NCBI GenBank assembly: GCA_020634615.1
Contig: JACKBI010000014.1
Coordinates: forward strand, 62,001 to 126,000
Length of the DNA stretch: 64,000 nucleotides
DNA from: Anaerolineales bacterium
GTDB lineage: Bacteria > Chloroflexota > Anaerolineae > JAAEKA01
Reading direction: 5' to 3'
Positions 46,673-55,836 of this stretch are shown piece after piece. Below the pieces are notes generated by a model, which was not told the DNA's origin, made no database searches, and saw nothing but the letters and a program-made list of their open reading frames with translations. Both the position numbers and the translations under genes were made by a program. How positions within the stretch are numbered: the stretch's first letter is position 1; each line of letters starts with the position of its first letter.

Positions 46673-47176
46673 ATGAAGATTACTACGCCAAAACTGGACG
46701 AGCGGGACGCGCAACCGTACGTCGGAATTCGCACACAGGTTACCATGGATGAGTTGGGTTCGGGCGTCATTCCGCAGCTGATCGACGAGGTATTGTCGTG
46801 GCTGCAAGATCAAGAACTCGCGCCTACTGGTCCTCCGTTCATGCGCCTTTACGTCATCGATATGGCCGGCAAGCTCGATATGGAGCTGGGCTGGCCGCTG
46901 GCTGCCGCGATAGAAGGTGAGGGCCGGGTGGCCGTGGGTGAATTGCCGGCCGGGCGATACGCATCGCTGATCTACACCGGCGTGCAAAATGGCATCGCAG
47001 GCAACAAGGCGTTGATCGACTGGGCAGAGGAGAACGGCATCCGCTGGGACCGCTGGGATGATCCGAACGGCGACGCTTTCCGATCGCGCTACGAATCGTT
47101 CCTGACCGGTCCCGATGACGATCCAGATCCCGGCAACTGGGACACAGAGGTTGCCATCAAGCTCGCCGACGACTGA
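46673..47176 (+). CDS. GyrI-like small-molecule-binding domain protein
   Basis: 167 residues from the ATG at 46673 (an in-frame ATG at 46664 overlaps the -10 box). The fold is indicated by YVGIRTQVTMDELGSGVIPQL (landmark), FMRLYVIDMAGKLDMELGWPL and VAVGELPAGRYASLIYTG, the repeated beta-alpha units of the SHS2/GyrI family. These domains bind hydrophobic drugs or cofactors in transcription activators and standalone proteins. No DNA-binding domain is attached. Ligand unknown. Confidence 0.8.
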   Translation: MKITTPKLDERDAQPYVGIRTQVTMDELGSGVIPQLIDEVLSWLQDQELAPTGPPFMRLYVIDMAGKLDMELGWPLAAAIEGEGRVAVGELPAGRYASLIYTGVQNGIAGNKALIDWAEENGIRWDRWDDPNGDAFRSRYESFLTGPDDDPDPGNWDTEVAIKLADD

Positions 47177-47321
47177 TTCAGCCGCAAACCTTGCCACACC
47201 GGTTTCGCTGGAAGTCGCTTGCCAGTTCGCCAGTCTGGCACGGGCAGGCGACTTTCGCGATCCCCGAACAGTCAGCTTGGGCCCACTGGCAGCACCCAGG
47301 GTCTTCAGTTTTCCACCAAAG

Positions 47322-47458
47322 TGTCATTCTGAGCGCCTCAAACACGCAACCGGCACGAATCGAAAAGGCTAGCGAAGAGTCTCCTTCTCGTATGGCGGGA
47401 CGCTTCGCTGAGTGCGATGACCCTTATCGCCAGGCCCGACTGTTGGCTCAGCGTGACA
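47322..47458. repeat. 137-bp repeat element with TGTCATTCTGAGC/GCTCAGCGTGACA ends
   Basis: Ends are imperfect inverted repeats (TGTCATTCTGAGCG and GGCTCAGCGTGACA), with internal AGCGAAGAGTCTCC and GGGACGCTTCGCTGAG segments also partly complementary. It resembles a dispersed palindromic repeat often seen between bacterial genes with the word CATTCTGAGCG. The 47177-47474 gap holds nothing else I recognise. Confidence 0.6.
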
Positions 47459-47474
47459 AATACACGAAGACTGA

Positions 47475-47897
47475 ATGTCCCTGGACAGCGCGACATTGAA
47501 ACCAGATCACCACATGCGCATTGCACGACCCACTGACAATCTGGCTGCGCTGGCTGCCATGTACGCGCAGGGGCTTGGACTGATGCTGCTGGGCAGCTTC
47601 TCCGATCACGATGGGTTTGACGGGGTGATGCTGGGACACCCCGAGCAGTCCTGGCACCTGGAGTTCACCTCGCAACGCGGGCATACCGCCGGCAGAGCGC
47701 CCACCGAAGACAACCTGCTGGTATTCTACCTGCCCGAGCGCGACGAGTGGGTGCAACGCTGTGCGGATATGCTGGCGGCCGGCTTCCGCGCCGTCCCGTC
47801 GGCCAACCCGTACTGGGATCAACGCGGCCAGACCTTCGAGGATCTGGACGGCTACCGCGTCGTACTCCAAAATGCCGCATGGACGACTGCTCCCTGA
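47475..47897 (+). CDS. VOC (glyoxalase/bleomycin-resistance) family protein
   Basis: 140 residues from the ATG at 47475, or 127 from the ATG at 47514. IARPTDNLAALAAMYAQGLGL and LGSFSDHDGFDGVMLG are typical of the YycE-like VOC subgroup, with HLEFTSQRGHTAG and LVFYLPERDEW supplying the second beta unit and TFEDLDGYRVVLQNA the last. The His and Glu residues at these places suit metal binding. Substrate unknown; likely an isomerase, dioxygenase or binding protein. Confidence 0.8.
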   Translation: MSLDSATLKPDHHMRIARPTDNLAALAAMYAQGLGLMLLGSFSDHDGFDGVMLGHPEQSWHLEFTSQRGHTAGRAPTEDNLLVFYLPERDEWVQRCADMLAAGFRAVPSANPYWDQRGQTFEDLDGYRVVLQNAAWTTAP

Positions 47898-47939
47898 CGG
47901 TAGCCCACGACACACCTGTAACAAGTAGAAAGCAGATAC

Positions 47940-48917
47940 ATGAATACAAGACACCTTTCCTCCCGTGGACCTGAAATCACCGAAAGCGGGCTGGGCTGCT
48001 GGCAATTGGGCGGTGGCTGGGGCAACCCGTGGGACGACGCCGTTGCCCAGGAGATTCTGGGCGCAGCCTATGACGCCGGGGTTCGCTTCTTCGACACCGC
48101 CGATGTCTACGGGGACGGCGAGAGCGAACTCTCTATCGGCCGCTTCCTCAAGACCCACAATGACGTCTTCGTCGCCACCAAGCTGGGGCGCAACAAAATC
48201 TATCCCAACGGCTACACCCGCCAGTCGCTGCGCGAGGCCACCGAGCGCTCGCTGGAGCGGCTGGGGGTCGATCGTCTCGATCTGACGCAGTTGCACTGCA
48301 TCCCGGTGGAGGAACTGCGCAAGGGCGACGTGTTCGACTGGCTGCGCGAGCAGCGCGACGACGGGATGATTGCCCGCTTCGGCGCCAGCGTCGAGAGCGA
48401 TGAAGAGGGGCTGGTCTGTCTGGAGCAGGAAGGACTGACCAGTCTGCAAGTTATCTTCAACATTTTCCGCCAGAAGCCGCTGGAGGAGCTGTTTCCCAAG
48501 GCGCAGGAGAAGGGCGTAGGCATCATCGTCCGTTTGCCGCTGGCCAGCGGCCTGCTGACCGGCAAGTTGACCAGGGACACAAAGTTCCGCGAGGACGATC
48601 ACCGCAACTTCAACCGCGACGGCGATGCCTTCAATGTCGGCGAGACCTTTGCCGGACTGCCCTACGAGCTGGGCGTGGACCTGTCGCAAGAGGTGACGGC
48701 GCTTACGCCGCCAGGCATGACGACCGCCCAGTTCGCCCAGCGCTGGATTCTGGACCAGGAGGCGGTGTCGGTGGTGATTCCGGGAGCCAGCTCGCCGAAG
48801 CAGGCCCGCGGCAACGCCGCGGTTTCAGACTTGCCGCCGCTGTCACCGGAGTTGCATACACGCCTGGCCAATTTCTATGCGGACAAGGTGCGCGATCACA
48901 TCCGAGGTCCCTACTGA
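47940..48917 (+). CDS. Aldo/keto reductase
   Basis: 325 residues. The barrel starts SGLGCWQLGGGWGNP, with the catalytic aspartate and tyrosine in FFDTADVYGDGESE and the lysine in VFVATKLGRN. LTQLHCIPVEEL occupies the His position, and VVIPGASSPKQARGNAAV is the NADPH phosphate loop. It should reduce aldehydes or ketones with NADPH. The 42-bp gap after the VOC gene and the TGATG overlap with the next gene suggest a small operon. Confidence 0.9.
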   Translation: MNTRHLSSRGPEITESGLGCWQLGGGWGNPWDDAVAQEILGAAYDAGVRFFDTADVYGDGESELSIGRFLKTHNDVFVATKLGRNKIYPNGYTRQSLREATERSLERLGVDRLDLTQLHCIPVEELRKGDVFDWLREQRDDGMIARFGASVESDEEGLVCLEQEGLTSLQVIFNIFRQKPLEELFPKAQEKGVGIIVRLPLASGLLTGKLTRDTKFREDDHRNFNRDGDAFNVGETFAGLPYELGVDLSQEVTALTPPGMTTAQFAQRWILDQEAVSVVIPGASSPKQARGNAAVSDLPPLSPELHTRLANFYADKVRDHIRGPY

Positions 48918-49438
48918 TGGCTGCCAGCCACGAGCTACCCACATGGGCGCTACAGCCGGCAACCGCAGACGATCGGGAGCGTACAATCGAGGCGCAGAGT
49001 CGCGACACCATGCAGCTCACCTGGCCTGACAAGCACGTGCTGCGCGACTGGGCCAGACGGCACGGCTGGCCATCGCCCCTTTTTGGCTTCGACGGTAAAT
49101 TTCTCGCCACGATGCTCGCCAGCGACGACAACTTCGCGCTGGCGCTCCGCGAAAGCGGCGTCGAGATTCGCATCCCCGCGCGGCAATACGTTCTCCCGGA
49201 TGAGAAGCTGCAGGAGTTCGATGCGCTGTACGCGGAACGGACAGAGAACGGGCGTCCGACCAGCTGGGGAGTTCTGGTGGAGGATCTGCGCGAAATAAGG
49301 CGCGCGGTGGAAGCGGGCGTTGTTGTCGTAGTCGAAGGGCAGAAGCTCACGAATTGGAACGGCTTCTACACCTGGGCGCACGGGCGTTACCACATGCTGG
49401 AGGACGGCTACGACAGTTGGATCGGTGACGACCGTTAG
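48917..49438 (+). CDS. Conserved protein of unknown function
   Basis: 173 residues; the start overlaps the aldo/keto reductase stop as TGATG, so it is likely translated with it. Recognisable stretches are WPDKHVLRDWARRHGWPSPLFGFDGKF, IPARQYVLPDEKLQEFDALY and YTWAHGRYHMLEDGYDSWIGDDR (landmarks). It is soluble, rich in tryptophan and aspartate, without a signal peptide. I do not recognise the family; SMI1/KNR4-like folds were considered but the match is weak. Confidence 0.6.
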   Translation: MAASHELPTWALQPATADDRERTIEAQSRDTMQLTWPDKHVLRDWARRHGWPSPLFGFDGKFLATMLASDDNFALALRESGVEIRIPARQYVLPDEKLQEFDALYAERTENGRPTSWGVLVEDLREIRRAVEAGVVVVVEGQKLTNWNGFYTWAHGRYHMLEDGYDSWIGDDR

Positions 49439-49764
49439 CCGTTGTCATCGAGACGCGCCTTTGTCAGGTCAATGCGCCTGGCTCGTATGTGTCTTGCTGT
49501 TCGCACAACGCATGTGGAGAATTCCGTGATACATCGGAGGGAAGCCACATCGCTTACCGCCCTGTCTACGTCAATCCCGTCCTGTGGTGTCAATGGCGCC
49601 CGTTCGCGCGCTCACGACCTGTTCAAGACCACCGATAGTGTCTACCCGATTCGCTGTTTCGATATATCGGTGATGAGTATCAACAAGACCAACCGTGGCT
49701 ACGTGGTGATGGACCTGCTTGTGTCCATTGCATTTGTTCGGGCCGGCAAGGCCAGAGGTGTTTC
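49439..49764. other. 326-bp intergenic stretch without a recognisable gene
   Basis: One open frame (49442-49780) spans it, but its translation lacks a family match, has irregular codon use and runs into the next gene. Nothing repeat-like or RNA-like was seen. Confidence 0.5.
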
Positions 49765-50439
49765 ATGGGTGACATACTGATCGATTTAGCGCCTCTGATC
49801 TTGAGTGCAACGCTGGTGCCACTGTACCCCGTCGTGGCGCTGCTTATGCTGCAGAGCCAGGATGGGCTGCGCAAGGCCGTTGCCTTCGTCTCCGGGGCCG
49901 TAGCCGTGCGCCTGATTCAGGGGATTATCTTTGGGCTGGTTTTCCACACAGCTACAGAAACCTATCCCGAGTACGGCCCCGCGCTCATTGCCTCCACGCT
50001 GCTGTTAGTCGTCGGGATATTGTTGTTGGTCGCTGCTTACAAGAAGTGGCGCAACCAGGCAGATCCTGACGATCCGCCACCCCAATGGATGCAAGGTGTT
50101 GGCGCACTCTCGGCGTTCCGGGCTCTGGGCGCCGGAGCGCTCTTGGTGGCGATCTCGGTCAAGCAGTGGGTTTTCACGCTGGCTGCCATCGACGTGATCG
50201 TAGGAGCAACGGTGGGCGCCGGCCCCAGTGTCGGCGCCTATCTGATCTACACACTGGCGACACAGGTACTGGTCCTGCTGCCCATCCTGGCGAGTGCCCT
50301 GGCGCCACAACAATCGGCCAAACCACTGCAAGCTGTCCAGGCTTGGCTGGAGCGCAACACCCGAGTGATCACGATCACGGTGTCGCTAGTCTTTGGCCTT
50401 TACTTCTCATACAAGGGCATTAGCGGCCTGCTCGGATAA
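49765..50439 (+). CDS. GAP-family (Sap-like) small-molecule transporter protein
   Basis: 224 residues with about six membrane helices. LAPLILSATLVPLYPVVALLMLQSQ is the first helix with conserved proline and serine, KAVAFVSGAVAVRLIQGIIFG the second, and LGAGALLVAISVKQWVFTLAAID a characteristic later one (landmarks). This pattern fits the GAP family related to mycobacterial sulfolipid-addressing protein, with LysE-like topology. Transported compound unknown. A lipoprotein hydrolase gene follows 24 bp downstream. Confidence 0.7.
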   Translation: MGDILIDLAPLILSATLVPLYPVVALLMLQSQDGLRKAVAFVSGAVAVRLIQGIIFGLVFHTATETYPEYGPALIASTLLLVVGILLLVAAYKKWRNQADPDDPPPQWMQGVGALSAFRALGAGALLVAISVKQWVFTLAAIDVIVGATVGAGPSVGAYLIYTLATQVLVLLPILASALAPQQSAKPLQAVQAWLERNTRVITITVSLVFGLYFSYKGISGLLG

Positions 50440-50463
50440 TGTCACCCCTGATTGAGGTTTTCC

Positions 50464-52233
50464 ATGACCCCACAGCGTTTCTCCCGAGTGTTCTTGTTTC
50501 TTGCAGCTTCGTTGCTGGCGCTGACTGCATGTTCAGCTCCCTTGCCACCCGTCATCGTCGCCACGCAGACGCAGATCGCGCCGCCGGCATCGAACGGCGA
50601 GACGGACGCCTTGCCGCCAGCGGTCGAGTACAACCTGGGCGACGCAACCATCGTCCAGGAGCGTTTTCCTGAGGACAGTCGCTTCCGTAACATGCCGGTG
50701 CGCCTCAACGGCCTGATCGGCGTACCCAGCCGGGGCGACGGCCCATTTCCCGTGGTCGTCATCCTCCATGGCACGCACCCCGGTTGTCCGCTGGATGACA
50801 TGGGCGTGGACCGCTGGCCATGCGACCCTGACGTCGAACAGCGCAACTACAGCGGCTTTGCCTATCTGGTCAGCGCGTTGGCGGACGCGGGGTACGTCGT
50901 TCTGGCGCCCAATATCAACGCCGAGAATACGTTCGGCTTCGGCGAGCCGGTAGCCGGCGAGCGACTGGAGCAACTGATCGGTCTGCATCTGCTAGGACTG
51001 GCTGAAGCCGCTGCCGGTGGTGACAATCGCTTTGGTGACGACGTACGGTTGGCAGGCCGCGCCGATCTCAGCCGCCTGGCGCTGATCGGCCACTCGCGCG
51101 GCGGCGATGCGTCCTTTGCTCTGGCCAACGATCCTGACGTGCTTTCGGGCAGCCTGGGCTATGGCCCGGTGGATGGCGTGCTCCAGGTTGCGGCAGCCGC
51201 GGCCAGCGTCGATCCCTGGACCAGCATCAGCGCGCCGCTGGCGACAATCCTTGCCGGTTGCGACGGCGACGTGGTGGATCAAGTCGGTCAGGCTTACTTC
51301 GAGGGCCCGCGGCTCGCTCCGGATCAGACTGCATGGGCCGCCTCGGTCTGGTTGGACCGGGCCAACCACAACGCCTTCAACACCATCTTGCCGGGCGACA
51401 TGGCAGTGCAGCGCGACCGGCCCGACTGCGAGCCGCTGCTGGACGGCAAGGCGCAACGGGCCTGGCTGGTGGATTATGCGACCGATTTCCTGACCACACT
51501 GTTCGCTGATGACCCAGTCGCCATCGGCCACGCCAAAGAACGCCTGGGCATCGACGTGACGACAGCCGCCCCGGATGCGCTCTACGGTCAGCCGGCCCGC
51601 GTGGCATTCCTGGCGCCAGCCGCCGACCGCCAGACCGTGATGATTCCAGCGGACACTGATGAATTGCAGACCAGTCGGCTGGGCGGCGCTGTAACCGCTG
51701 ACAGTCTCACCTCCGATTTCTGCCCCAAGGGCTTCTACAGCGCTCAAACCCTGCCCGGCAGCGAGCCATGCCGGCGCAACTATGTGACCGTGCCCGGCCA
51801 GCCGGCCCACGCGGTGGTTTCCTGGGAGACGCCGGGCGCCGCGCTCCGTTTTGCCCTGCCGGAGGGAGTGGGCGATCTCAGCGCTTTCAGCACGTTGAGC
51901 CTGCGCGCTGCAGTCGATCCGGCATCGCCCTTGAACCCGGCGGGGCAGCCGCAGGCCATCAGTGTGCAGATCACCGACAGCGCGGGCAACAGCGCCGCCG
52001 TGCACACCCGGCCGGACGAGCCGGCGTTGGGCTTTCCCCCTGGCTTGATGCAGGACAGTTCAGTCACTGAAACCGGCTTCTTCACCGGTCGTGTGCCACT
52101 GACCACCATTCGCTTTCCCCTGAGCAGCTTTGCCGGCGTCGATCTGAGCGACATCGCCGAGGTCGCGCTGCTCTTCGATCAGACGTCGAGCGGCGCGCTG
52201 TTCGTGAGCGACATCGAATGGGTGCGACCGTAG
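50464..52233 (+). CDS. Secreted lipoprotein with alpha/beta-hydrolase domain
   Basis: 589 residues from the ATG at 50464. A lipoprotein signal (FLFLAASLLALTAC) with Cys near residue 22 is followed by a threonine/proline linker. Residues about 85-370 are an alpha/beta hydrolase: VVVILHGTHPGCP is the oxyanion loop, LALIGHSRGGDAS contains the nucleophilic serine, and WLDRANHNAF holds the probable catalytic histidine. Residues 400-589 form a beta-rich carbohydrate- or ligand-binding domain. It should be an extracytoplasmic esterase or lipase-like enzyme. Substrate unknown. Confidence 0.8.
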   Translation: MTPQRFSRVFLFLAASLLALTACSAPLPPVIVATQTQIAPPASNGETDALPPAVEYNLGDATIVQERFPEDSRFRNMPVRLNGLIGVPSRGDGPFPVVVILHGTHPGCPLDDMGVDRWPCDPDVEQRNYSGFAYLVSALADAGYVVLAPNINAENTFGFGEPVAGERLEQLIGLHLLGLAEAAAGGDNRFGDDVRLAGRADLSRLALIGHSRGGDASFALANDPDVLSGSLGYGPVDGVLQVAAAAASVDPWTSISAPLATILAGCDGDVVDQVGQAYFEGPRLAPDQTAWAASVWLDRANHNAFNTILPGDMAVQRDRPDCEPLLDGKAQRAWLVDYATDFLTTLFADDPVAIGHAKERLGIDVTTAAPDALYGQPARVAFLAPAADRQTVMIPADTDELQTSRLGGAVTADSLTSDFCPKGFYSAQTLPGSEPCRRNYVTVPGQPAHAVVSWETPGAALRFALPEGVGDLSAFSTLSLRAAVDPASPLNPAGQPQAISVQITDSAGNSAAVHTRPDEPALGFPPGLMQDSSVTETGFFTGRVPLTTIRFPLSSFAGVDLSDIAEVALLFDQTSSGALFVSDIEWVRP

Positions 52234-52271
52234 CCGTCCATGGCAACGACGACTCGTGACGCCGGCCAGGT

Positions 52272-52820
52272 TTAGCTCACGACCAACGTCACGGTAAACA
52301 GAGTAGTAGGCATGGCGCACGGCGGCTTGGTCTGGCGGCAGGCCGGGTCGCCAGTGGCGCTCAAAGTCGTCGTGCCAGGCTGCAACGCTTCGTAAACGCC
52401 CTGCGCGCCGCGGATGACCGTGATGTTCGTGACGCGGCTGACCACGTTCGGATCGCTGATCTCTACCTCCCACGTGTAGCCCTCGCCCAAGTTGAGCAGG
52501 AAGCGCTCGCCGACGAGCAGATCGATGGTCTTGCCCTGATCGTCCAGGGTGACCGTCTTCTGCTGGCCGGCCTCTGGGGCGGCAGTGGCATCGGCAGGCG
52601 GTTCAGTTGGTGTCGCTGCCGTGACTGTCACAGGAGTGACATCGGCGAGCGGTTCGGTCGATGTGTCGAACGCGACGGCCGTCGCGCTAAGCGCGGTCGG
52701 CGCCGACGATCCTGTGATTGGGGTTGCCAGGCTTTCCGGGCTGGTCACTACCGGCGCACACGCAGACACAAATAACAGTCCTGCAGCAACGGCAGCCAAG
52801 GCTGATAGGTTTCTTTTCAT
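52272..52820 (-). CDS. Chagasin-family (I42) protease inhibitor lipoprotein
   Basis: 182 residues from the ATG at 52820 (GGGAGC site). A lipobox (GLLFVSAC) is followed by a low-complexity Ser/Thr/Pro linker up to about residue 85. The C-terminal domain has LLNLGEGYTWEVEISDPNV and GVYEALQPGTTTLSATGDP, matching the NPTTGY-W and later GxTxL motifs of chagasin-like cysteine protease inhibitors, although the NPTTGY loop here reads NLGEGY. It ends convergent with the hydrolase gene, 38 bp apart. Probably inhibits cysteine proteases outside the cell. Confidence 0.75.
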   Translation of the reverse strand: MKRNLSALAAVAAGLLFVSACAPVVTSPESLATPITGSSAPTALSATAVAFDTSTEPLADVTPVTVTAATPTEPPADATAAPEAGQQKTVTLDDQGKTIDLLVGERFLLNLGEGYTWEVEISDPNVVSRVTNITVIRGAQGVYEALQPGTTTLSATGDPACRQTKPPCAMPTTLFTVTLVVS

Positions 52821-52950
52821 AATCAAGCTCCCGCGAATTGGTTTCATATTCATTGAACGATAATCTACTGAATTCTGTGCTGTTCGACCATCATTATCGG
52901 TCACTTCGACTCATGAGACTATGAATCAAGACTTGAGATAGTCAAATGAA

Positions 52951-52981
52951 AAGATGGATGCGTTCTCCACGCATCCATCTT
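52951..52981 (-). terminator. Intrinsic terminator after the PT-repeat secreted protein gene
   Basis: Perfect 12-bp stem AAGATGGATGCG / CGCATCCATCTT with a 7-nt loop, followed on the minus strand by TTTTCATTT. It lies 27 bp after the stop at 53008. The 52821-52950 stretch holds no other feature. Confidence 0.85.
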
Positions 52982-53007
52982 CTCATGATTACCGTGCCTG
53001 GTCCGCT

Positions 53008-55836
53008 TTATTTCACGATGCGGACTCCATCAGCAATTTCGCCTCCGAAGCCGTTCGCTGAACCGTCCCAATAGGGGCTGTAGGTGCATGACGTTGTAGA
53101 TCCAAGCAATCCGGGGGTACAGATGAAGATATCCGCTCCATCGCCACTGACGCCAGGAACTGAGAATGCACCCAGCACCGTGAGATAGATATCGCCGTTT
53201 GACGAATCGATCCAAGCGCCGTTGATCTCCTCAGATGAGGAGTCATTCAGCCCTACGTCCGAACCATCGAAGTAGAGGGACCACGTGCCGCTGGTCGTAC
53301 TGCCCAGCGATGTTGCAGTAAATTCGATCAGGTCTTCGTCATTTCCGGATGCACCGGTCACGCCGAAGGAGCCTACCGTGCTGATAACGAGTTTCCCATT
53401 TGGAGCAATTCCAATGGTATCGATATCCTCGTTGTTGGTGGTCAGACCGACATCCGAGCCATCGAAATACCACGTGAATGTGCCTGCCGTATTTGCACCT
53501 AAGGATGTCGGAGCAAAGCGGATGATATCGGAATCATCCACGGTTCCCAAACCGCTGACGGTCGCCGCGGCATCCAGAGACAGGAGAATAGTGCCATCGG
53601 GCATAATGGCGAAGGCATTGACATCGCCTGTGATACCCACATCAGAGCCATCGAAATACATCGACCAGAAGCCTGTGGACGTATCGTATGCCACGATGTC
53701 CTCATCGTTATAGGCTACGCCGCCCGAATTGCCGTTGGTCGTCGAACTGACGTAGATGACCGCGCTGGCCGGAGCGGGTGTGCTGGTCGGCGTCGGCGGC
53801 ACCGGCGTGTTGGTCGGCGGTACTGGCGTGTTGGTCGGCGGCACCGGCGTGTTGGTTGGCGGTACTGGTGTGTTGGTCGGCGGTACTGGCGTGTTGGTCG
53901 GCGGTACTGGCGTGTTGGTCGGCGGTACTGGCGTGTTGGTCGGTGGCACCGGCGTGTTTGTCGGCGGTACTGGCGTGTTTGTCGGTGGCACCGGCGTGTT
54001 TGTCGGCGGTACTGGCGTGTTGGTCGGCGGCACCGGCGTGTTGGTCGGCGGCACCGGCGTGTTGGTTGGCGGCACCGGCGTGTTGGTTGGCGGCACCGGT
54101 GTGCTGGTCGCTGTCGGTGTAGGACTGCTGCCACATCCCGGCAGGACAAATGATCCTATGCGCGTGCGCCAGGGTGACGTACCTGTCGTCTGAACATACT
54201 CGCTCGTGAACCAGAATGTACATCCATCCGGGTCCACGGACAGACTGCTGTAATCGCCCCAACGCGACGCTGTGTGCGTCTGCGCGCCGGTGCCATTGAT
54301 GATAGTTCCTTCGCCCTGAGTCATTTGACCCAGGGCATCGCCCGCCAAACGGCCCGTGTAACGAATGGCCGGATACATCGTGCTGCTTGAAGCAGAGTAC
54401 CCCATGCCGATGTTGCCGCTGCTGTCCATGGCAACACTGCCCATCCAGCGGCGGGTCGCGTCGGGAGAGAAAGTCCCCTGTTGGTAGATGTTCCAACCTG
54501 CGCCGGCATCGCGCAACTCGTACCACCGCAAACCGGCCCGGTCCGTGCTGTTCACATCGACGGTATGGTTGAGAACCAACGTCTGATAGGAGCCGAAGTT
54601 GCGGTATTGCAGGCGATACATCAGACGGTCGGCGATCGCATCCAGCCTGCGAGTTGTGCCCTGTTGCTGGATACAGTTACGGCTTCCGCTGCACATGTTT
54701 GCATCGAATGCGGCGGTGGGCAGGACCTTGGCTTGGGTAAAGGTCGACGCGGACGGATTGGCCCAATCAACGTGGAAATTCCACAGTTGGAGCTGGTCGG
54801 GAGAATAGCCATAGGCGTTGTCGTCCATCTGGGCAAAAATGTTGGGCGAGCCGGCAGCAGGCGCCGGGCCGTCGAGATCAGCTGGAAGCATGCCGCCCAG
54901 ATTCGGATCTACACCATAAAGATCGAAATACACCATTTGAGCTGGCAGCCCTTGCAACATTTTGTCACGCTCGAACGCAACCGCACCAGCCCCGCCCCAG
55001 GAATTGCCTGCAAACTGGTTGATGGACATGTAGTAGCCGTCGGGCCAGACGCCAAAGTGGGGATAATCGTTGAGTTTGGTCGCGCTGATCTGGAACTGAT
55101 AGCGATACCAGGCACCCGTTGGATCACCCGTCTGTGACACTGCGATGCACTGATAAAACGGTCCGCTCGGGTAATTCGGCAATGCAAACTGGCTCACCAT
55201 CCACCGATCAGCCAGATGGTCATATTGCACGATTGGGTCGCCGTCGTTGGTTGTCTGACAAGCGCCGCCGAATCCACTCCAGAGCGTGTTGCCTGCTGCT
55301 GGCCCATATAACAGCGCGCCCGTCTTGCTGTAAATGGCAAACGACAGGTTAACCCACTGCATGTAATGGTTTGGCCCGACATCGCCATTGGTGTCTGGCG
55401 GCAGAACGCCATTGACATTGTTTACGCCCTCGAAATTCTGGATAGGCGCGGCGATGTTGACAAGTGACAGGTCAGAGTCTTCCTGAAAAAGCGGGTCAAC
55501 AAAATCCTTGGGACCAGCGTCACCCGTAATCCGCGCGCCGAGTGGACGAAGCTCATTGAGATCAGGGTCGGGGCGGGCTTGTTCTGGCGAGATTGGGGGA
55601 ATCGCGCTGAGCGGCTGTGACAGGTCGTTTTGAGAGGAGGAAACCACCTGGGGGCCGGTACTTTCTTGCACGGGTGGTGCAACGCTTGCCTGTCTATTCA
55701 ATATGCCGGACCGTGCTAACGGGACAAAGCGCGAGCCGGCAACTTCGCGATTGTCCCTTCCTTGGACGGATACGAGGACAGCGGCGGATAGGGCAATGAG
55801 AGCAACGAAAACAAGAATTGGCCTGATGTGTTTCAC
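53008..55836 (-). CDS. Large secreted protein with a NTPVPPT repeat linker
   Basis: 942 residues, GTG start at 55836 with GGGAGATAAG before it. An N-terminal signal (FVALIALSAAVLVSV) is followed by a domain of about 430 residues (ADRWMVSQFALPNY, DALGQMTQGEG; resembling exported beta-propeller-like proteins). A linker of about fifteen NTPVPPT units (residues about 575-690) follows. The end holds four related units each with WYFDGSDVGL-type motifs and DEDIxxF segments. It is probably surface-exposed, with the linker acting as a spacer. Function unknown; no catalytic motif seen. GC is lower than most neighbours. Confidence 0.75.
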   Translation of the reverse strand: MKHIRPILVFVALIALSAAVLVSVQGRDNREVAGSRFVPLARSGILNRQASVAPPVQESTGPQVVSSSQNDLSQPLSAIPPISPEQARPDPDLNELRPLGARITGDAGPKDFVDPLFQEDSDLSLVNIAAPIQNFEGVNNVNGVLPPDTNGDVGPNHYMQWVNLSFAIYSKTGALLYGPAAGNTLWSGFGGACQTTNDGDPIVQYDHLADRWMVSQFALPNYPSGPFYQCIAVSQTGDPTGAWYRYQFQISATKLNDYPHFGVWPDGYYMSINQFAGNSWGGAGAVAFERDKMLQGLPAQMVYFDLYGVDPNLGGMLPADLDGPAPAAGSPNIFAQMDDNAYGYSPDQLQLWNFHVDWANPSASTFTQAKVLPTAAFDANMCSGSRNCIQQQGTTRRLDAIADRLMYRLQYRNFGSYQTLVLNHTVDVNSTDRAGLRWYELRDAGAGWNIYQQGTFSPDATRRWMGSVAMDSSGNIGMGYSASSSTMYPAIRYTGRLAGDALGQMTQGEGTIINGTGAQTHTASRWGDYSSLSVDPDGCTFWFTSEYVQTTGTSPWRTRIGSFVLPGCGSSPTPTATSTPVPPTNTPVPPTNTPVPPTNTPVPPTNTPVPPTNTPVPPTNTPVPPTNTPVPPTNTPVPPTNTPVPPTNTPVPPTNTPVPPTNTPVPPTNTPVPPTNTPVPPTPTSTPAPASAVIYVSSTTNGNSGGVAYNDEDIVAYDTSTGFWSMYFDGSDVGITGDVNAFAIMPDGTILLSLDAAATVSGLGTVDDSDIIRFAPTSLGANTAGTFTWYFDGSDVGLTTNNEDIDTIGIAPNGKLVISTVGSFGVTGASGNDEDLIEFTATSLGSTTSGTWSLYFDGSDVGLNDSSSEEINGAWIDSSNGDIYLTVLGAFSVPGVSGDGADIFICTPGLLGSTTSCTYSPYWDGSANGFGGEIADGVRIVK
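53785..54105 (-). repeat. About fifteen 21-bp coding repeats (NTPVPPT)
   Basis: Tandem 21-bp units differ mainly in synonymous third positions (GGCGGTACT, GGCGGCACC, GGTGGCACC), so the protein repeat is conserved better than the DNA. The number of units is prone to change by slippage or assembly collapse. Confidence 0.9.

Noticed and set aside
49442..49780. 112-codon open frame in the 49.4-49.8 kb gap
   Set aside because: No family match, no ribosome-binding site, irregular composition and overlap with the GAP-family gene start.
53756..54193. Plus-strand VLVGGTG-repeat protein
   Set aside because: It is the antisense reading of the NTPVPPT repeat in the secreted protein gene.
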